Below are positions 17,301-28,913 of a DNA stretch of 64,000 nt, in pieces; position 1 is the first letter of the stretch, and every line of letters begins with the position of its first letter. Below the pieces are notes generated by a model. That model was not told where the DNA came from, did no database searches, and saw nothing but the letters and a program-made list of their open reading frames with translations. A program made the position numbers and the translations under genes. Source of the stretch: JAGVSR01 sp964589785 (GTDB lineage Bacteria > Pseudomonadota > Alphaproteobacteria > Rhizobiales > Hyphomicrobiaceae); contig CAZPUQ010000002.1 in assembly GCA_964589785.1 (NCBI GenBank), positions 310,001 through 374,000 on the forward strand, in the 5' to 3' direction.

Positions 17301-17502
17301 CGTGGTCGCCACGGGGGCCGGGGCGGAGATGCGCCAGTCGCTCGGCACGGCGGTGTTCGCGGGCATGATCGGGGTGACGATCTTCGGCCTCGTCTTCACG
17401 CCGCTGTTCTACGTGCTGGCGAGCCGTTTCGCGCGGCGCCGGACCGCGCACGGCACGCCGGCGCCCTCGGCCGCAGGCACGGTGCCGCCGCCCGCCGCCT
17501 GA
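14308..17502 (+). CDS. RND multidrug efflux permease, HAE1 family (MexB/AcrB type)
   Basis: The 1064-aa inner-membrane pump has twelve helices and two large periplasmic loops after TM1 and TM7. It starts with the typical 'FFIDRPIFAAVLSILIVIVG'. The proton-relay residues are present: the Asp-Asp pair in TM4 ('GIVVDDAIVVVENVERR') and the TM10 lysine in 'LVGLAAKNAILIVEFAKQ'. Length is that of functional HAE1 pumps. With the upstream adaptor it forms a two-gene operon lacking a TolC-type channel. There is no regulator next to it, so expression may be constitutive or controlled from elsewhere. Substrate range cannot be read from sequence. Confidence 0.96.
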   Translation: MRFTHFFIDRPIFAAVLSILIVIVGAIAQMRLPVAEYPEIAPPTVNVRTTYPGASAKTVAETVATPLEQEINGVDNMLYVVSQATADGQLSINVVFKPGTNIDMAQVLVQNRVAVAEPRLPEEVRRMGVVVRKASPDLMMVVHMLSPDGSRDQQYISNYATLYVKDVLTRVDGVGNVNVFGARDFSMRVWLDPEKLAARSLTATDIVTALRAANLQVAAGSVNQPPAKSDGAFQLSVTTLGRLTDVSQFEDIVVRAEQDGAVTRLRDVARVELGAQDYLVNAYLNNKFATGIGIYQRPGSNALATADEIKATMERLAKDFPPGVAYTIVYNPTDFIRASVNAVIVTLFEAVALVVLVVILFLQTWRAAIIPIVAIPVSLIGTFAVMSAVGVTFNTLSLFGLVLAIGIVVDDAIVVVENVERRLREGMSPKEAAHATMDEVGGAVLAISLVLIAVFVPVAFITGLQGSFYKQFGITIAAATAISAFVSLTLSPALAALLLKPHEAHEERPTLMHKLGAPVRAFFRGFNWMFERFSDGYAWLTGKLIRRTVLLLAIFVGLLGLTYWRLAATPTGLIPQLDRTYFIVAFQLPPGSTLNRTDEVVRKASDLIRARPGIFATVQFVGLDGATFTNAPNAGVIFVRVNSFEERIAAGLTKDGIIGDVRNEMAKLREAFVLVIEPPSVPGIGTGGGIKGYVQDRAGRGLQALETAAFSAMAAANQRPEFAQAFTLYNTRTPQLFADIDRVKAEQLGVPVSNVFNTLSIYMGSSYVNDFNLLGRTFRVTAQADNPFRLTERDVQNLKTRNAEGSMVPLGSVATFRDITDAYRVPRYNLYPAAELQAAMKPGFSTGQGIAAIEEIAATKLPSGFGFEWTEIALQEKLSGSTAAMAFVLAVVFVFLLLSALYESWLLPLAVIMIVPLCILASMIGVNLRGFDRNILVEVGLVVLVGLAAKNAILIVEFAKQAEDAGMNRFDAAVDAARTRLRPILMTSLAFILGVAPLVVATGAGAEMRQSLGTAVFAGMIGVTIFGLVFTPLFYVLASRFARRRTAHGTPAPSAAGTVPPPAA

Positions 17503-17640
17503 GCGGGACAGCGCCGGCGGCTCCGCGTCCCAGTTCCGCACACAGATTAACCCGCGTTTAACCGGGCCGGCGCCATTGTGCTCCCCACGGACATCAGGCT
17601 GCGGACTTTCCGCCTGCCGGTTTCATGAGGGTATGACACG

Positions 17641-18552
17641 ATGAAGACCATGCTGAAGGCCGCGGTGGCGACGCCCGTGCTTGTGCTGGGCCTGACAGCG
17701 GGCTCGGATCTGTTCGCGGCGGACCTCGGCGGATCGATCAAGGACCCTTATGTCGCGGCGCCGGTCTATGCCGCCGCGCCTGCCGGCAACTGCTACGTGC
17801 GCGGCGATGTCGGCTACTCGGTCTCGCGCGATCCCTCCGTGTCGTGGCCCGTCAACAACTCCGTCTGGACCGACGACGGCAGCGGCGACGGCGTCGTCAC
17901 CGCCGACGAGCTCTCGAGCGAGTTCGTGACCGACAGCGTGACCAACGTGAGCCTCGAGAACACCTGGCTCGCCGAGGGCGGCATCGGCTGCGGCTCGGGC
18001 TCGCGCGGCTTCCGCGGCGAGGTGATGCTCGGCTACCGCGGCAACCGCTCGCTCGATGGCGAGCCGGGGATCTACGTTCCGGGTCCGGCCGTCGGCGATC
18101 CCGATCCGACAGGCCCCGGCGCGCCGATCGACGACCCGCTTCATACGAGCATCCAGAGCTACACGCTGATGCTCAACGTCTACAAGGATTTCGGCGCCTT
18201 CAACCGCTTCGTGCCCTATGTCGGCGCGGGCATCGGCATCGCCTATCACGACGTCGGCGATACATACTTCACGGGCAATCCGGCGCTGACCAACCGCATC
18301 GAGGGCAACCGCGACCTGGCCTTCGCCTGGGCGCTAATGGCCGGCGTCGGCTACCAGATCACCGACCGGGCCGTGCTCGATATCGGCTATCGCTACATCG
18401 ACATGGGCTCGGCCGAAACCAGCCGCGTCGACAGCAGCGGCTACGTCAACCCCCGGGTCGAGATCGACGACATCGCCGCCCACGAGGTGAAGGTCGGCCT
18501 GCGCTACCACTTCGGCGGCTCGGACTGCTGCGTGTCCGGCTCGTTCAAATAG
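17641..18552 (+). CDS. Outer-membrane beta-barrel protein
   Basis: The 303-aa protein has a signal peptide (1 to about 26, ending 'GSDLFAADL') and a mature part rich in alternating aromatic/polar strands. Examples are 'YTLMLNVYKDFGAFNRFVPYVGAGIGIAYHDVGDTYF', 'FAWALMAGVGYQITDRAVLDIGYRYIDMG' and 'HEVKVGLRYHFGG'. This is the eight-strand-type porin-like barrel common in alphaproteobacterial outer membranes. The gene has its own upstream spacer of 138 nt after the pump gene and is followed by a long perfect palindrome, so it is probably a single-gene unit. It is not a TolC homolog and should not be taken as the channel for the pump. Confidence 0.82.
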   Translation: MKTMLKAAVATPVLVLGLTAGSDLFAADLGGSIKDPYVAAPVYAAAPAGNCYVRGDVGYSVSRDPSVSWPVNNSVWTDDGSGDGVVTADELSSEFVTDSVTNVSLENTWLAEGGIGCGSGSRGFRGEVMLGYRGNRSLDGEPGIYVPGPAVGDPDPTGPGAPIDDPLHTSIQSYTLMLNVYKDFGAFNRFVPYVGAGIGIAYHDVGDTYFTGNPALTNRIEGNRDLAFAWALMAGVGYQITDRAVLDIGYRYIDMGSAETSRVDSSGYVNPRVEIDDIAAHEVKVGLRYHFGGSDCCVSGSFK

Positions 18553-18583
18553 CCGTTTCGTCTTCTTCGCAACGGTCGGCGGT

Positions 18584-18613
18584 AAGCCGGGCCCTGGCGC
18601 CAGGGCCCGGCTT
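18584..18613. terminator. 30-nt perfect palindrome, probable terminator
   Basis: Arms AAGCCGGGCCCTGGC and GCCAGGGCCCGGCTT are exact reverse complements with no spacer, 31 nt after the beta-barrel stop codon. No T tract follows. It may act as a transcript end or as mRNA 3' protection. It could also be a protein-binding palindrome. Confidence 0.5.
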
Positions 18614-18822
18614 GCCGTGCTTGTGCAACGCGATGCGCGGCGCGCACGTGGCCGCGACGTCCGCGGGCCCGCAGCGGGCCACAAGCCGATTGATCTTTGG
18701 CCCCCGGGCGGCCTATATGTGCGCCTCTCCCGGACCGGGCGGCATGATCGTGGACCTACCGGCTTCGTGCGGGGCGACCGGCCGCGTCCGGCGTCGGCGG
18801 GCCGGAGCGGAGCATCTCTCCT

Positions 18823-18907
18823 GCGGGCGTGGTGGAACTGGTAGACACGCCAGATTTAGGTTCTGGTGGCCTTGGCCGTGGGGGTTCAAGTCCCTCCGCC
18901 CGCACCA
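18823..18907 (+). tRNA. tRNA-Leu (anticodon TAG)
   Basis: This is an 85-nt class II tRNA with acceptor GCGGGCG/CGCCCGC, anticodon arm CCAGA-TTTAGGT-TCTGG (TAG), a long variable arm, T loop GGTTCAAGTCC and encoded CCA. It lies 101 nt upstream of tig. Confidence 0.97.
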
Positions 18908-19008
18908 GCACGAAGGCGCCCGGCAGGGACGACAGGAATTCCGGACGGCTTCTCCCGAGTGGCGGAGCTGAGAGCGACGAAGCACCAGGGCTGAAAAGGC
19001 AAGACACG

Positions 19009-20364
19009 ATGCAGATTATCGAGGCCAACGAGGACGGCCTGAAGCGGACCCTCAAGGTCGTGGTCGGCGCGGCCGAGATCGAGGAGCGTCTCGCCTCGCG
19101 TCTCGACCAGGTGAAGGATAACATCCAGATCAAGGGCTTCCGCAAGGGCAAGGTGCCCGTCGCCCACATCAAGAAGGTCTACGGCCGCTCGCTGATGACC
19201 GAGGTGCTGCAGGACGCGATCAGGGACACGAGCGAGAAGGCGATCCGCGAGCGCAAGGAGCGCCCGGCGCAGATGCCCGACATCTCGCTCAGCGAGGACC
19301 AGGACGAGATCAACCAGGTGATCGAGGGCAAGAAGGATCTCGCCTACTCGATGTCCTTCGAGGTCGTTCCCGAGATCAAGCTCGCCGATTTTTCCGCCAT
19401 CGAGCTCGAGCGCCTCAACGCCGAGGTCGACGATCAGACGCTGCAGACCTCGATCGACGATCTCTTGAAGCGCGCCGGCAGTTTCGAGGCCGACCCCGAG
19501 CGCAAGGCGGAGACGGGCGACCGCGTCACGATCGACTACGTCGGCACGATCGCCGGCGAGCCGTTCGAGGGCGGCACGGGCGAGGGCCTGAGCCTGGTGC
19601 TCGGCAACGCCGGGTTCATCCCGGGGTTCGAGGACGGCATCGTCGGCATGGGCAAGGGCGAGACGCGCGACGTCTCGTGCCGCTTCCCGGACGACTACTC
19701 GGTCGAGACGCTGGCCGGCAAGGACGCCGTGTTCAAGGTGACGGTGTCGCAGGTCGAGAAGCCCGTCGAGGCCAAGCTCGACGACGAGATGGCGAAGGCG
19801 TTCGGCGCCGAGAGCGCCGACAACCTCAAGGACCTCGTGCGCAAGCAGATCAAAACCGAGTTCGACCGCGCGGCGCGCACGAAGATGAAGCGCGAGCTGC
19901 TCGACAGGCTCGAGGCGCTGCATGAGTTCGAGCTGCCGAATACCCTCGTCGAGCGGGAGTTCGAGGGCATCTGGCGCCAGGTCGAGGCCACCCGCAAGAA
20001 GGAGGGAGAGGCGACCGAGGACGCGGGCAAGTCGGATGAGGAATTGCGCGCGGAGTACCGGAAGATCGCCGAGCGGCGCGTGCGTCTCGGCCTCGTCGTC
20101 GGCGAGATCGGTGCCAAGAACCTCGTCGAGGTGACCCAGGACGAAATGCGGCTCGCGCTCATGGAGCAGGCGCGCCGCTATCCGGGCCAGGAGAAGTTCG
20201 TCTACGAGTACTTCGAGAAGACGCCCGGCGCCCTGCAGGAGCTGCGCGCGCCGATTTTCGAGGACAAGGTGGTCGATCTCCTCATCGGCAAGGCCAAGGT
20301 GAGCGACAAGACCGTGAGCCGCGAGGAGCTCTTCGAGAAGGTCAAGGCCGCGACCGAGACCTGA
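19009..20364 (+). CDS. tig: Trigger factor
   Basis: This 451-aa ribosome-bound chaperone meets nascent chains at the exit tunnel. The N-terminal ribosome-binding domain has the signature 'GFRKGKVPVAHIKKVYG'. A FKBP-type PPIase domain follows at about 150-240 ('DRVTIDYVGTIAGEPFEGG'), then the helical C-terminal domain. The start at 19009 (MQIIEANEDG) is the canonical N-terminus with AAAGG upstream. The open frame continues up through the tRNA but is not coding. It heads the tig-clpP-clpX-lon cluster, the usual alphaproteobacterial proteostasis block. Confidence 0.97.
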   Translation: MQIIEANEDGLKRTLKVVVGAAEIEERLASRLDQVKDNIQIKGFRKGKVPVAHIKKVYGRSLMTEVLQDAIRDTSEKAIRERKERPAQMPDISLSEDQDEINQVIEGKKDLAYSMSFEVVPEIKLADFSAIELERLNAEVDDQTLQTSIDDLLKRAGSFEADPERKAETGDRVTIDYVGTIAGEPFEGGTGEGLSLVLGNAGFIPGFEDGIVGMGKGETRDVSCRFPDDYSVETLAGKDAVFKVTVSQVEKPVEAKLDDEMAKAFGAESADNLKDLVRKQIKTEFDRAARTKMKRELLDRLEALHEFELPNTLVEREFEGIWRQVEATRKKEGEATEDAGKSDEELRAEYRKIAERRVRLGLVVGEIGAKNLVEVTQDEMRLALMEQARRYPGQEKFVYEYFEKTPGALQELRAPIFEDKVVDLLIGKAKVSDKTVSREELFEKVKAATET

Positions 20365-20638
20365 CGGCCCTGCCGGGTCCGACCCGGCCCCCACGCCGGT
20401 CCAGGCCGGCCGCCGTCCCCGCCGCAGGGGCCTTGCGGGGCGCTGCCGGATCGCGGAAACGTTGCGCGGCGGCCGGCCGCGATTCCAAGCGCGCGGACAG
20501 CCGCTTCCCTTTCGGGCCGTATGCGCCCATATGTGGGAAGCCCCGGGGCGGGGCCGCGCCCACGACAGACTGCCGCCGACGACGCGGCGGACCAAACGGG
20601 CCGATACGCGGGCCGAGAGAGACAAGGAGCACGATCCG

Positions 20639-21286
20639 ATGCGCGATCCCGTCGCGACGCTGACCAACACCTTCTGGCCGATGGTCGTGGAGCAGACCGC
20701 GCGCGGCGAGCGCGGCTACGATCTGCCTTCGCGACTCCTGAAGGAGCGCATCATCTTCGTCACCGGACCGGTCGAGGACCACATGGCCTCGTCGATCTGC
20801 ATGCAGCTCCTGTTCCTGGAGTCGGAGAACCCGAAGAAGGAAATCTCCATGTATATCAACTCCCCGGGCGGCGTCGTGACGTCGGGGATGGCGATTTACG
20901 ACACGATGCAGTTCATCAAGCCGCCGGTGGCGACGCTGTGCATCGGCCAGGCTGCTTCCATGGGCTCGCTGCTGTTGTGCGCCGGCGCCAAGGACATGCG
21001 GTTCGCGCTCCCCAACGCCCGCATCATGGTGCACCAGCCCTCCGGCGGGTTCTCGGGCCAGGCCTCCGACATCGAGCGGCACGCGGAGGACATCATCAAG
21101 ATGAAGCGCCGCTTGAACGAAGTCTATGTGAAGCATACCCGTCAGCCCTATGAAATGATCGAGAAAACGCTCGACCGTGATTACTTCATGACGGCGGAGC
21201 AGGCCCGCGACTTCGGCATCGTCGACAAGGTGCTCCAGAGCCGCGACGAGGTGGAAGGGAAGATCGCCGAGGCACGGCCGGCCTAG
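20639..21286 (+). CDS. clpP: ATP-dependent Clp protease proteolytic subunit
   Basis: The 215-aa serine protease subunit forms the double-heptamer chamber fed by ClpX or ClpA. The catalytic triad is visible: Ser in 'GQAASMGSLLLCAG', His in 'ARIMVHQPSGG' and Asp in 'LDRDYFMTAEQA'. The start at 20639 has AAGGAG 9 nt upstream. Residues before it in the same frame are low-complexity and were discarded. The 274-nt upstream region contains CCCATAT (20526-20532), resembling a heat-shock -10, but the matching -35 (CTTCCC) is poor. Confidence 0.97.
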   Translation: MRDPVATLTNTFWPMVVEQTARGERGYDLPSRLLKERIIFVTGPVEDHMASSICMQLLFLESENPKKEISMYINSPGGVVTSGMAIYDTMQFIKPPVATLCIGQAASMGSLLLCAGAKDMRFALPNARIMVHQPSGGFSGQASDIERHAEDIIKMKRRLNEVYVKHTRQPYEMIEKTLDRDYFMTAEQARDFGIVDKVLQSRDEVEGKIAEARPA

Positions 21287-21291
21287 ATTGG

Positions 21292-21322
21292 CGGCCTGAA
21301 TGGACGGCCTGAATGGACGGCC
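21292..21322 (+). repeat. Short tandem repeat, 13-nt unit x 2.4
   Basis: The unit CGGCCTGAATGGA is repeated exactly at 21292-21304 and 21305-21317, followed by CGGCC. It starts 5 nt after the clpP stop. A slippage-type repeat with no assigned role. Confidence 0.75.
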
Positions 21323-21816
21323 CAACCCGATCGGATCAGGGTCCGCCGGGAACGGGGCGGCGCCAGCCGGGGTTTTTCCGCTGCGGGCGCGGTCCTTCAC
21401 GTCCGGCCGGCTGGCGGCCCGCAACTGGTGACGTACGGACGCGAAATGACGCGCTGCGGGAGACTTTCGGGAGCCTGAGACCGGACACGCTCGCCGCGCG
21501 CACCGTGGCCGGAGACGCTGGAGTGTGCGGGCGCGAAGCAACGGCGGGTTCGGCGCGGCGGATTGGCCCAACCGGTCGGGGCAAGGCATCCTACGTGCTT
21601 GGGGCGCGCCGGTAACTGTGTGGTAATAGGGACGCTGGAGCACGGAACGGCCTTGACCTTGAATTAATCCATTCTTGATCTGCCGAGCGTTAGCGTGCTG
21701 TGATCGGCCTGGAGATTCCAGGTTGGAGCGGTTCGCAGACCTCGGCTCCCCTTCGACGCCGCCGGGGCGAGGCTCCGACCGGCCACCAGTCCCGGCAAAC
21801 GGGTGCGAGAGACGCG
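21323..21816 (+). other. clpP-clpX spacer, no gene seen
   Basis: This is about 490 nt of GC-rich sequence without a convincing reading frame. An AT-richer stretch near 21653-21680 (TTGACC followed by GAATTAATCC) probably belongs to the clpX promoter, but no good -10 stands at the right spacing. Confidence 0.5.
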
Positions 21817-23070
<1,254 letters not shown>

Positions 23071-23191
23071 GCCGCTGCTCGGCGTCCCGGACAGGTCCGC
23101 ACATCGCCCGCTGCGCCAGGGGCCTCGTCTGCGGCGTTTGGCCCTCGGCCGCCGTTGCGGTGTACAACTCGGCCGCGGTCCTTATCCGCAC

Positions 23192-23219
23192 CTTGATCCT
23201 GGCGCGACGATCCCCAAAT
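23192..23219 (+). promoter_or_regulatory. Heat-shock (sigma32-type) promoter for lon
   Basis: In the 353-nt clpX-lon spacer (otherwise empty), CTTGAT at 23192-23197 and CCCCAAAT at 23212-23219 are separated by 14 nt. This is close to the enterobacterial sigma32 pattern CTTGAA-N13-15-CCCCATnT. The predicted transcript would have a leader of about 195 nt before the lon ATG. Heat-shock control of lon is well established in other bacteria; here it is inferred from the motif. Confidence 0.5.
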
Positions 23220-23423
23220 GTTCACTCCGAGCCCGTGCCCGACTCGAGCCGGACGGCTGTCTTTCCGACAGACGTGCTCGAGCGGGTGACGTGGTCGCTT
23301 CCGGATCGGTCGGAGGCTTGGCGCCTCAATCGGGTCATGCCGCCGGACTAACAGGGCCCGGGAGCACAAGCCAGGAGAGGAAAAGTAGCGTAAGCTGTCC
23401 GTCCTCCAGTCAAAGGTAGAGCC

Positions 23424-25850
<2,427 letters not shown>

Positions 25851-25870
25851 GCCGTCCTCGACGCGACTTG

Positions 25871-25898
25871 GGCCCCGCGACAGCTTTGTCGCGGGGCC
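25871..25898 (+). terminator. Rho-independent terminator of lon
   Basis: GGCCCCGCGACA and TGTCGCGGGGCC form a perfect 12-bp stem around GCTT, followed by TTTGCATTTT. It begins 20 nt after the lon stop. This is the clearest intrinsic terminator in the window. Confidence 0.88.
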
Positions 25899-26123
25899 TT
25901 TGCATTTTCAGGTGCTTGTCCGCAAAGCAGCCGAATTGACCCAGGTTTTCGGGCAAAACCGGAGGTTTTTCCGCTTGACGCCCCCCGTAATTACGCGCTT
26001 TCTGCAAACCGAAAAAACGTGACGTGCTCCCCCCATCCCGAACACCTGGTCGTGACACACCGGAGACCGGGCTGCCGCTGCCGAGCCGGCATCATTCCAA
26101 TCAACAGTTGAGGATCAGCACCT

Positions 26124-26396
26124 ATGAGCAAGAAAGATTTGATCGATGCGGTGGCCCGCGATTGCGAGTTGACGAAGGAGAAGGCCGCCGTCGTCGTCGA
26201 TGCCGTGCTCGGTCACATCCGCTCGGCTCTGCAGAACGGGGCCGAGGTCAGGCTGCCCGATTTCGGAACCTTCAAGGTCGCCAAGCGCAAGGAGCGTGAG
26301 GGGCGCAATCCGTCGACCGGCGCCATCATCAAGATCCCCGCCTCGAAGGTCGCCAAGTTCACGCCGGCCAAGGGCCTGAAGGATGCGCTGAACTGA
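26124..26396 (+). CDS. hupB: HU-type DNA-binding protein
   Basis: The 90-aa nucleoid protein has the HU fold: an N-terminal helical pair ('MSKKDLIDAVARDCELTKEKAAVVVDAV'-type), then the DNA-clasping arm with the signature 'GREGRNPSTGAIIKIPAS'-like stretch (here EREGRNPSTG) and a C-terminal 'FTPAKGLKDALN'. It bends and compacts DNA. It is placed between lon and tRNA-Val as in many Rhizobiales. The upstream 25930-26000 region is AT-richer, with TTGACC and TTGACG candidates for -35 boxes and a small inverted repeat (AAAACC/GGTTTT), but no confident -10. Confidence 0.96.
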   Translation: MSKKDLIDAVARDCELTKEKAAVVVDAVLGHIRSALQNGAEVRLPDFGTFKVAKRKEREGRNPSTGAIIKIPASKVAKFTPAKGLKDALN

Positions 26397-26461
26397 ATGC
26401 GATCGCACGCCGTGGGATCGCCAGCGCCGCCGCAGGGCCGATGGTCGCCGCGATGGGACGG

Positions 26462-26536
<75 letters not shown>

Positions 26537-26716
26537 TGTCTGCCTCACGCGCGCTGTTCTGATCGCTTTGCGATCAGGCGCGCTCCGGCGGGGCGGCGCC
26601 CGCGCCGGTCGCCCTTGGCTCTTGGCCCTTCGGGCCGAGCTTCACGTAAGCGATATCGTCTTGGCGATGGGACGGCTTCGCGGTAGGTGCGGGCAAACCC
26701 TGAAGCGGAGAGGCCC

Positions 26717-27223
26717 ATGACCGTCTCGATGTATCTGATCGCCATCCCCTCGTTTCAGAAGCACTTGCATGCGCTCGACGGCCTTCTCGACAAGGCGGCC
26801 GCCCATGCCGCGGGGAAGAGGATCGCGCCGGAGACGCTGCTCACCGCGCGCCTTTATCCCGATATGTTCACCTTCACGCGCCAAGTGCAGGAGAGCTGCA
26901 AGTTCGCCGCGCTGACGGCTCAGCGGCTGGCCGGCGTCGACATCCCGGCCGAAGCCGACGCCGAAGCCTCGTTTGCGGACCTGAAGGCGCGCATCGCCCG
27001 GACGCTGGCGATATTGGCGCGCGTCAAGCCGGACGAGATGGAGGGTTCGCAGGACCGGAGCCTGACGATCAAGGTCGGGCCCAACGAGATGACCTTCACG
27101 GGCCGCGACTACCTTCTGCACTTTGCGCTGCCGAATTTCTATTTCCACTGCACGACGGCCTACGGCATCCTGCGCCACAACGGCGTGGAGATCGGCAAGC
27201 GCGACTTCATGCGCCGCGTGTGA
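26717..27223 (+). CDS. DUF1993 family protein
   Basis: The 168-aa soluble protein starts at 26717 after GCGGAGAGG. It matches the DUF1993 pattern: an N-terminal 'IAIPSFQKHLHALDGLLDKAAAHA', then 'LYPDMFTFTRQVQESCKFA', a central 'FADLKARIARTLAILARVKPDE', and a C-terminal 'YLLHFALPNFYFHCTTAYGILRHNGVEIGKRDFM'. The family is a DinB-like four-helix bundle of unknown function. It sits between tRNA-Val and tRNA-Asp, where many relatives have no gene, so it looks like an insertion into the tRNA cluster. It has its own ribosome binding site and probably its own promoter. Confidence 0.85.
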   Translation: MTVSMYLIAIPSFQKHLHALDGLLDKAAAHAAGKRIAPETLLTARLYPDMFTFTRQVQESCKFAALTAQRLAGVDIPAEADAEASFADLKARIARTLAILARVKPDEMEGSQDRSLTIKVGPNEMTFTGRDYLLHFALPNFYFHCTTAYGILRHNGVEIGKRDFMRRV

Positions 27224-27545
27224 AGGGGCCTATGTCGGACGGCCGTGGCTTGTCGGTCGCCGGCGTGCAACGCCGCGAGCGCGCGGACGTGGTCCAGCTT
27301 GCCGACATACAACCCCGAGCTTGACCGCATGAGTTCCGTGTCCCTGCCGGCCCCGATTCCGGAACGGCAGAGTCTGAGCCGGACCTCTTAAGCGACGGTG
27401 ATCACGGCGCTGACAATCGGGCGCTGCGGCGGGTCGTGGGTGGCGGCTCACAACCAAGGAAGTGCGCTTGACTTCGCCGAGGCGAACCCGTAGTGAACGG
27501 CGCGTGACACGCGCGTTGCGCCTCGCACGCGCGCACGACCGGTTT
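27224..27545 (+). other. Spacer without recognised genes
   Basis: This 322-nt stretch between DUF1993 and tRNA-Asp shows no reading frame with family-like content on either strand. I also see no strong hairpin. It presumably holds the tRNA-Asp promoter near 27470-27540. Confidence 0.5.
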
Positions 27546-27622
27546 GCGGGAGTAGCTCAGTTGGTTAGAGCGCCGCCCTGTCACGGCGGAGGCCGCGGGT
27601 TCAAGTCCCGTCTCTCGCGCCA
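27546..27622 (+). tRNA. tRNA-Asp (anticodon GTC)
   Basis: This is a 77-nt cloverleaf with acceptor GCGGGAG/CTCTCGC (one G-U pair), D arm 'TAGCTCAGTTGGTTAGAGC', anticodon arm CCGCC-CTGTCAC-GGCGG (GTC), T arm GGGTTCAAGTCCC and encoded GCCA. Confidence 0.97.
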
Positions 27623-27823
27623 TTTTTGCTCTCACGCTTGCTGATTCCTCGCTGCGCTCGGGCAAGCTCCGAGGGGCGCGGCTGGCCGCGGGTCGCCTTG
27701 CTCCCGGCGCTTCGCGCAGACGGCATTTTCTCCGATATCCGATCCGCGCTGTTGCCCGCCCCTCCCGGCGCGGCCGGCGTCCGGCGCGACGGTCCTCCGA
27801 CCTCGGCACGACATCTGGTCCGG

Positions 27824-27852
27824 TTGCGTGGGCGCGGGGGCTGCGTTAACAG
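27824..27852 (+). promoter_or_regulatory. Candidate promoter of the nuo operon
   Basis: TTGCGT (27824-27829), 17 nt and TAACAG (27847-27852) lie 56 nt before the nuoA GTG. The match is weak; I list it because it is the best-spaced pair in the 286-nt spacer preceding fourteen co-directional nuo genes. Confidence 0.25.
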
Positions 27853-27908
27853 GGTCGTGAGTGCGGCGCGGGGCCCGTCCGGCCGCCGGCGCGAACGAGG
27901 AGACCCCG

Positions 27909-28274
27909 GTGGACCAGCTTCTCACCGATTACCTGCCTCTGGCCGTGTTTCTCGGCGTGTCGTTCGCCTTCATGGCCGTCCTGCTGATCGCGCCGTTCCT
28001 GGTCGCGGTCCGCAACCCCGATCCCGAGAAAGTGTCGGCCTACGAATGCGGCTTCAACGCTTTCGACGACGCGCGCATGCGGTTCGACGTGCGCTTCTAC
28101 CTCGTGTCGATCCTGTTCATCATCTTCGACCTCGAGGTGGCGTTCCTGTTCCCGTGGGCCGTCGTCTTCAAGGATGTCGGCGTCTTCGGCTTCTGGTCGA
28201 TGATGCTGTTCCTCGGCGTGCTCACCGTCGGCTTCATCTATGAGTGGCGCAAGGGAGCGCTGGAATGGGATTGA
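27909..28274 (+). CDS. nuoA: NADH-quinone oxidoreductase subunit A
   Basis: The 121-aa subunit has three membrane helices and the conserved loop 'SAYECGFNAFDDARMRFDVRFYLVSILFIIFDLEVAFLFPW' (only the pattern is cited). It is part of the membrane arm near the quinone site. I chose GTG at 27909, which has GAGG upstream and gives the family length. Sixteen more in-frame codons upstream look non-coding. Its end overlaps nuoB by 10 nt, so the two are translationally coupled. Confidence 0.96.
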   Translation: MDQLLTDYLPLAVFLGVSFAFMAVLLIAPFLVAVRNPDPEKVSAYECGFNAFDDARMRFDVRFYLVSILFIIFDLEVAFLFPWAVVFKDVGVFGFWSMMLFLGVLTVGFIYEWRKGALEWD

Positions 28275-28849
28275 TCATACCGCCCGATGCCGGCGCGCGG
28301 CTCAGTCGCGAGACGGCGAGCGAGGGCCGCGGCGGTCCGGCGCTCGTCAAGCCCGGCGACCCGACCTTCACGGCGATCTCCAACGAGCTCGCCGACAAGG
28401 GCTTCCTCGTCACGTCCACGGACGAACTCATCAACTGGGCCCGGACGGGCTCGCTGATGTGGATGACCTTCGGGCTGGCCTGCTGCGCGGTGGAGATGAT
28501 GCAGGCCTCCATGCCGCGCTACGATCTGGAGCGCTTCGGGTTTGCGCCGCGTGCTTCCCCGCGCCAGTCGGACGTCATGATCGTCGCCGGGACGCTGACC
28601 AACAAGATGGCGCCGGCGCTGCGTAAGGTCTACGACCAGATGCCCGAGCCGCGCTACGTCATCTCCATGGGGTCGTGCGCCAACGGCGGCGGCTACTACC
28701 ATTACTCCTATTCCGTGGTGCGCGGCTGCGACCGCATCGTGCCCGTCGACATCTATGTGCCCGGCTGCCCGCCGACGGCGGAGGCGCTCGTCTACGGCGT
28801 GCTGCTCCTGCAGCGCAAGATCAGGCGCACCGGCACGATCGAGCGCTGA
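28265..28849 (+). CDS. nuoB: NADH-quinone oxidoreductase subunit B
   Basis: This 194-aa peripheral-arm subunit carries iron-sulfur cluster N2, the last electron carrier before quinone. The ligands are visible: the adjacent cysteines in 'GLACCAVEMMQ', Cys in 'SMGSCANGGG' and Cys in 'YVPGCPPTAEAL'. The start at 28265 has AGGGAG 7 nt upstream and lies inside the 3' end of nuoA. An ATG 21 nt earlier is possible but less well supported. Confidence 0.97.
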   Translation: MGLIIPPDAGARLSRETASEGRGGPALVKPGDPTFTAISNELADKGFLVTSTDELINWARTGSLMWMTFGLACCAVEMMQASMPRYDLERFGFAPRASPRQSDVMIVAGTLTNKMAPALRKVYDQMPEPRYVISMGSCANGGGYYHYSYSVVRGCDRIVPVDIYVPGCPPTAEALVYGVLLLQRKIRRTGTIER

Positions 28850-28913
28850 GCCGGCGGCGCGGCAACGCAGGCCGCCGCCGCTTTCCTTATTTCCTTTCGT
28901 CCGCAGGATACCG

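Noticed and set aside
21640..21690. Strong clpX promoter at TTGACC/GAATTAATCC
   Set aside because: The -35-like box is good but no acceptable -10 stands 16-18 nt downstream. It is mentioned only within the spacer entry.
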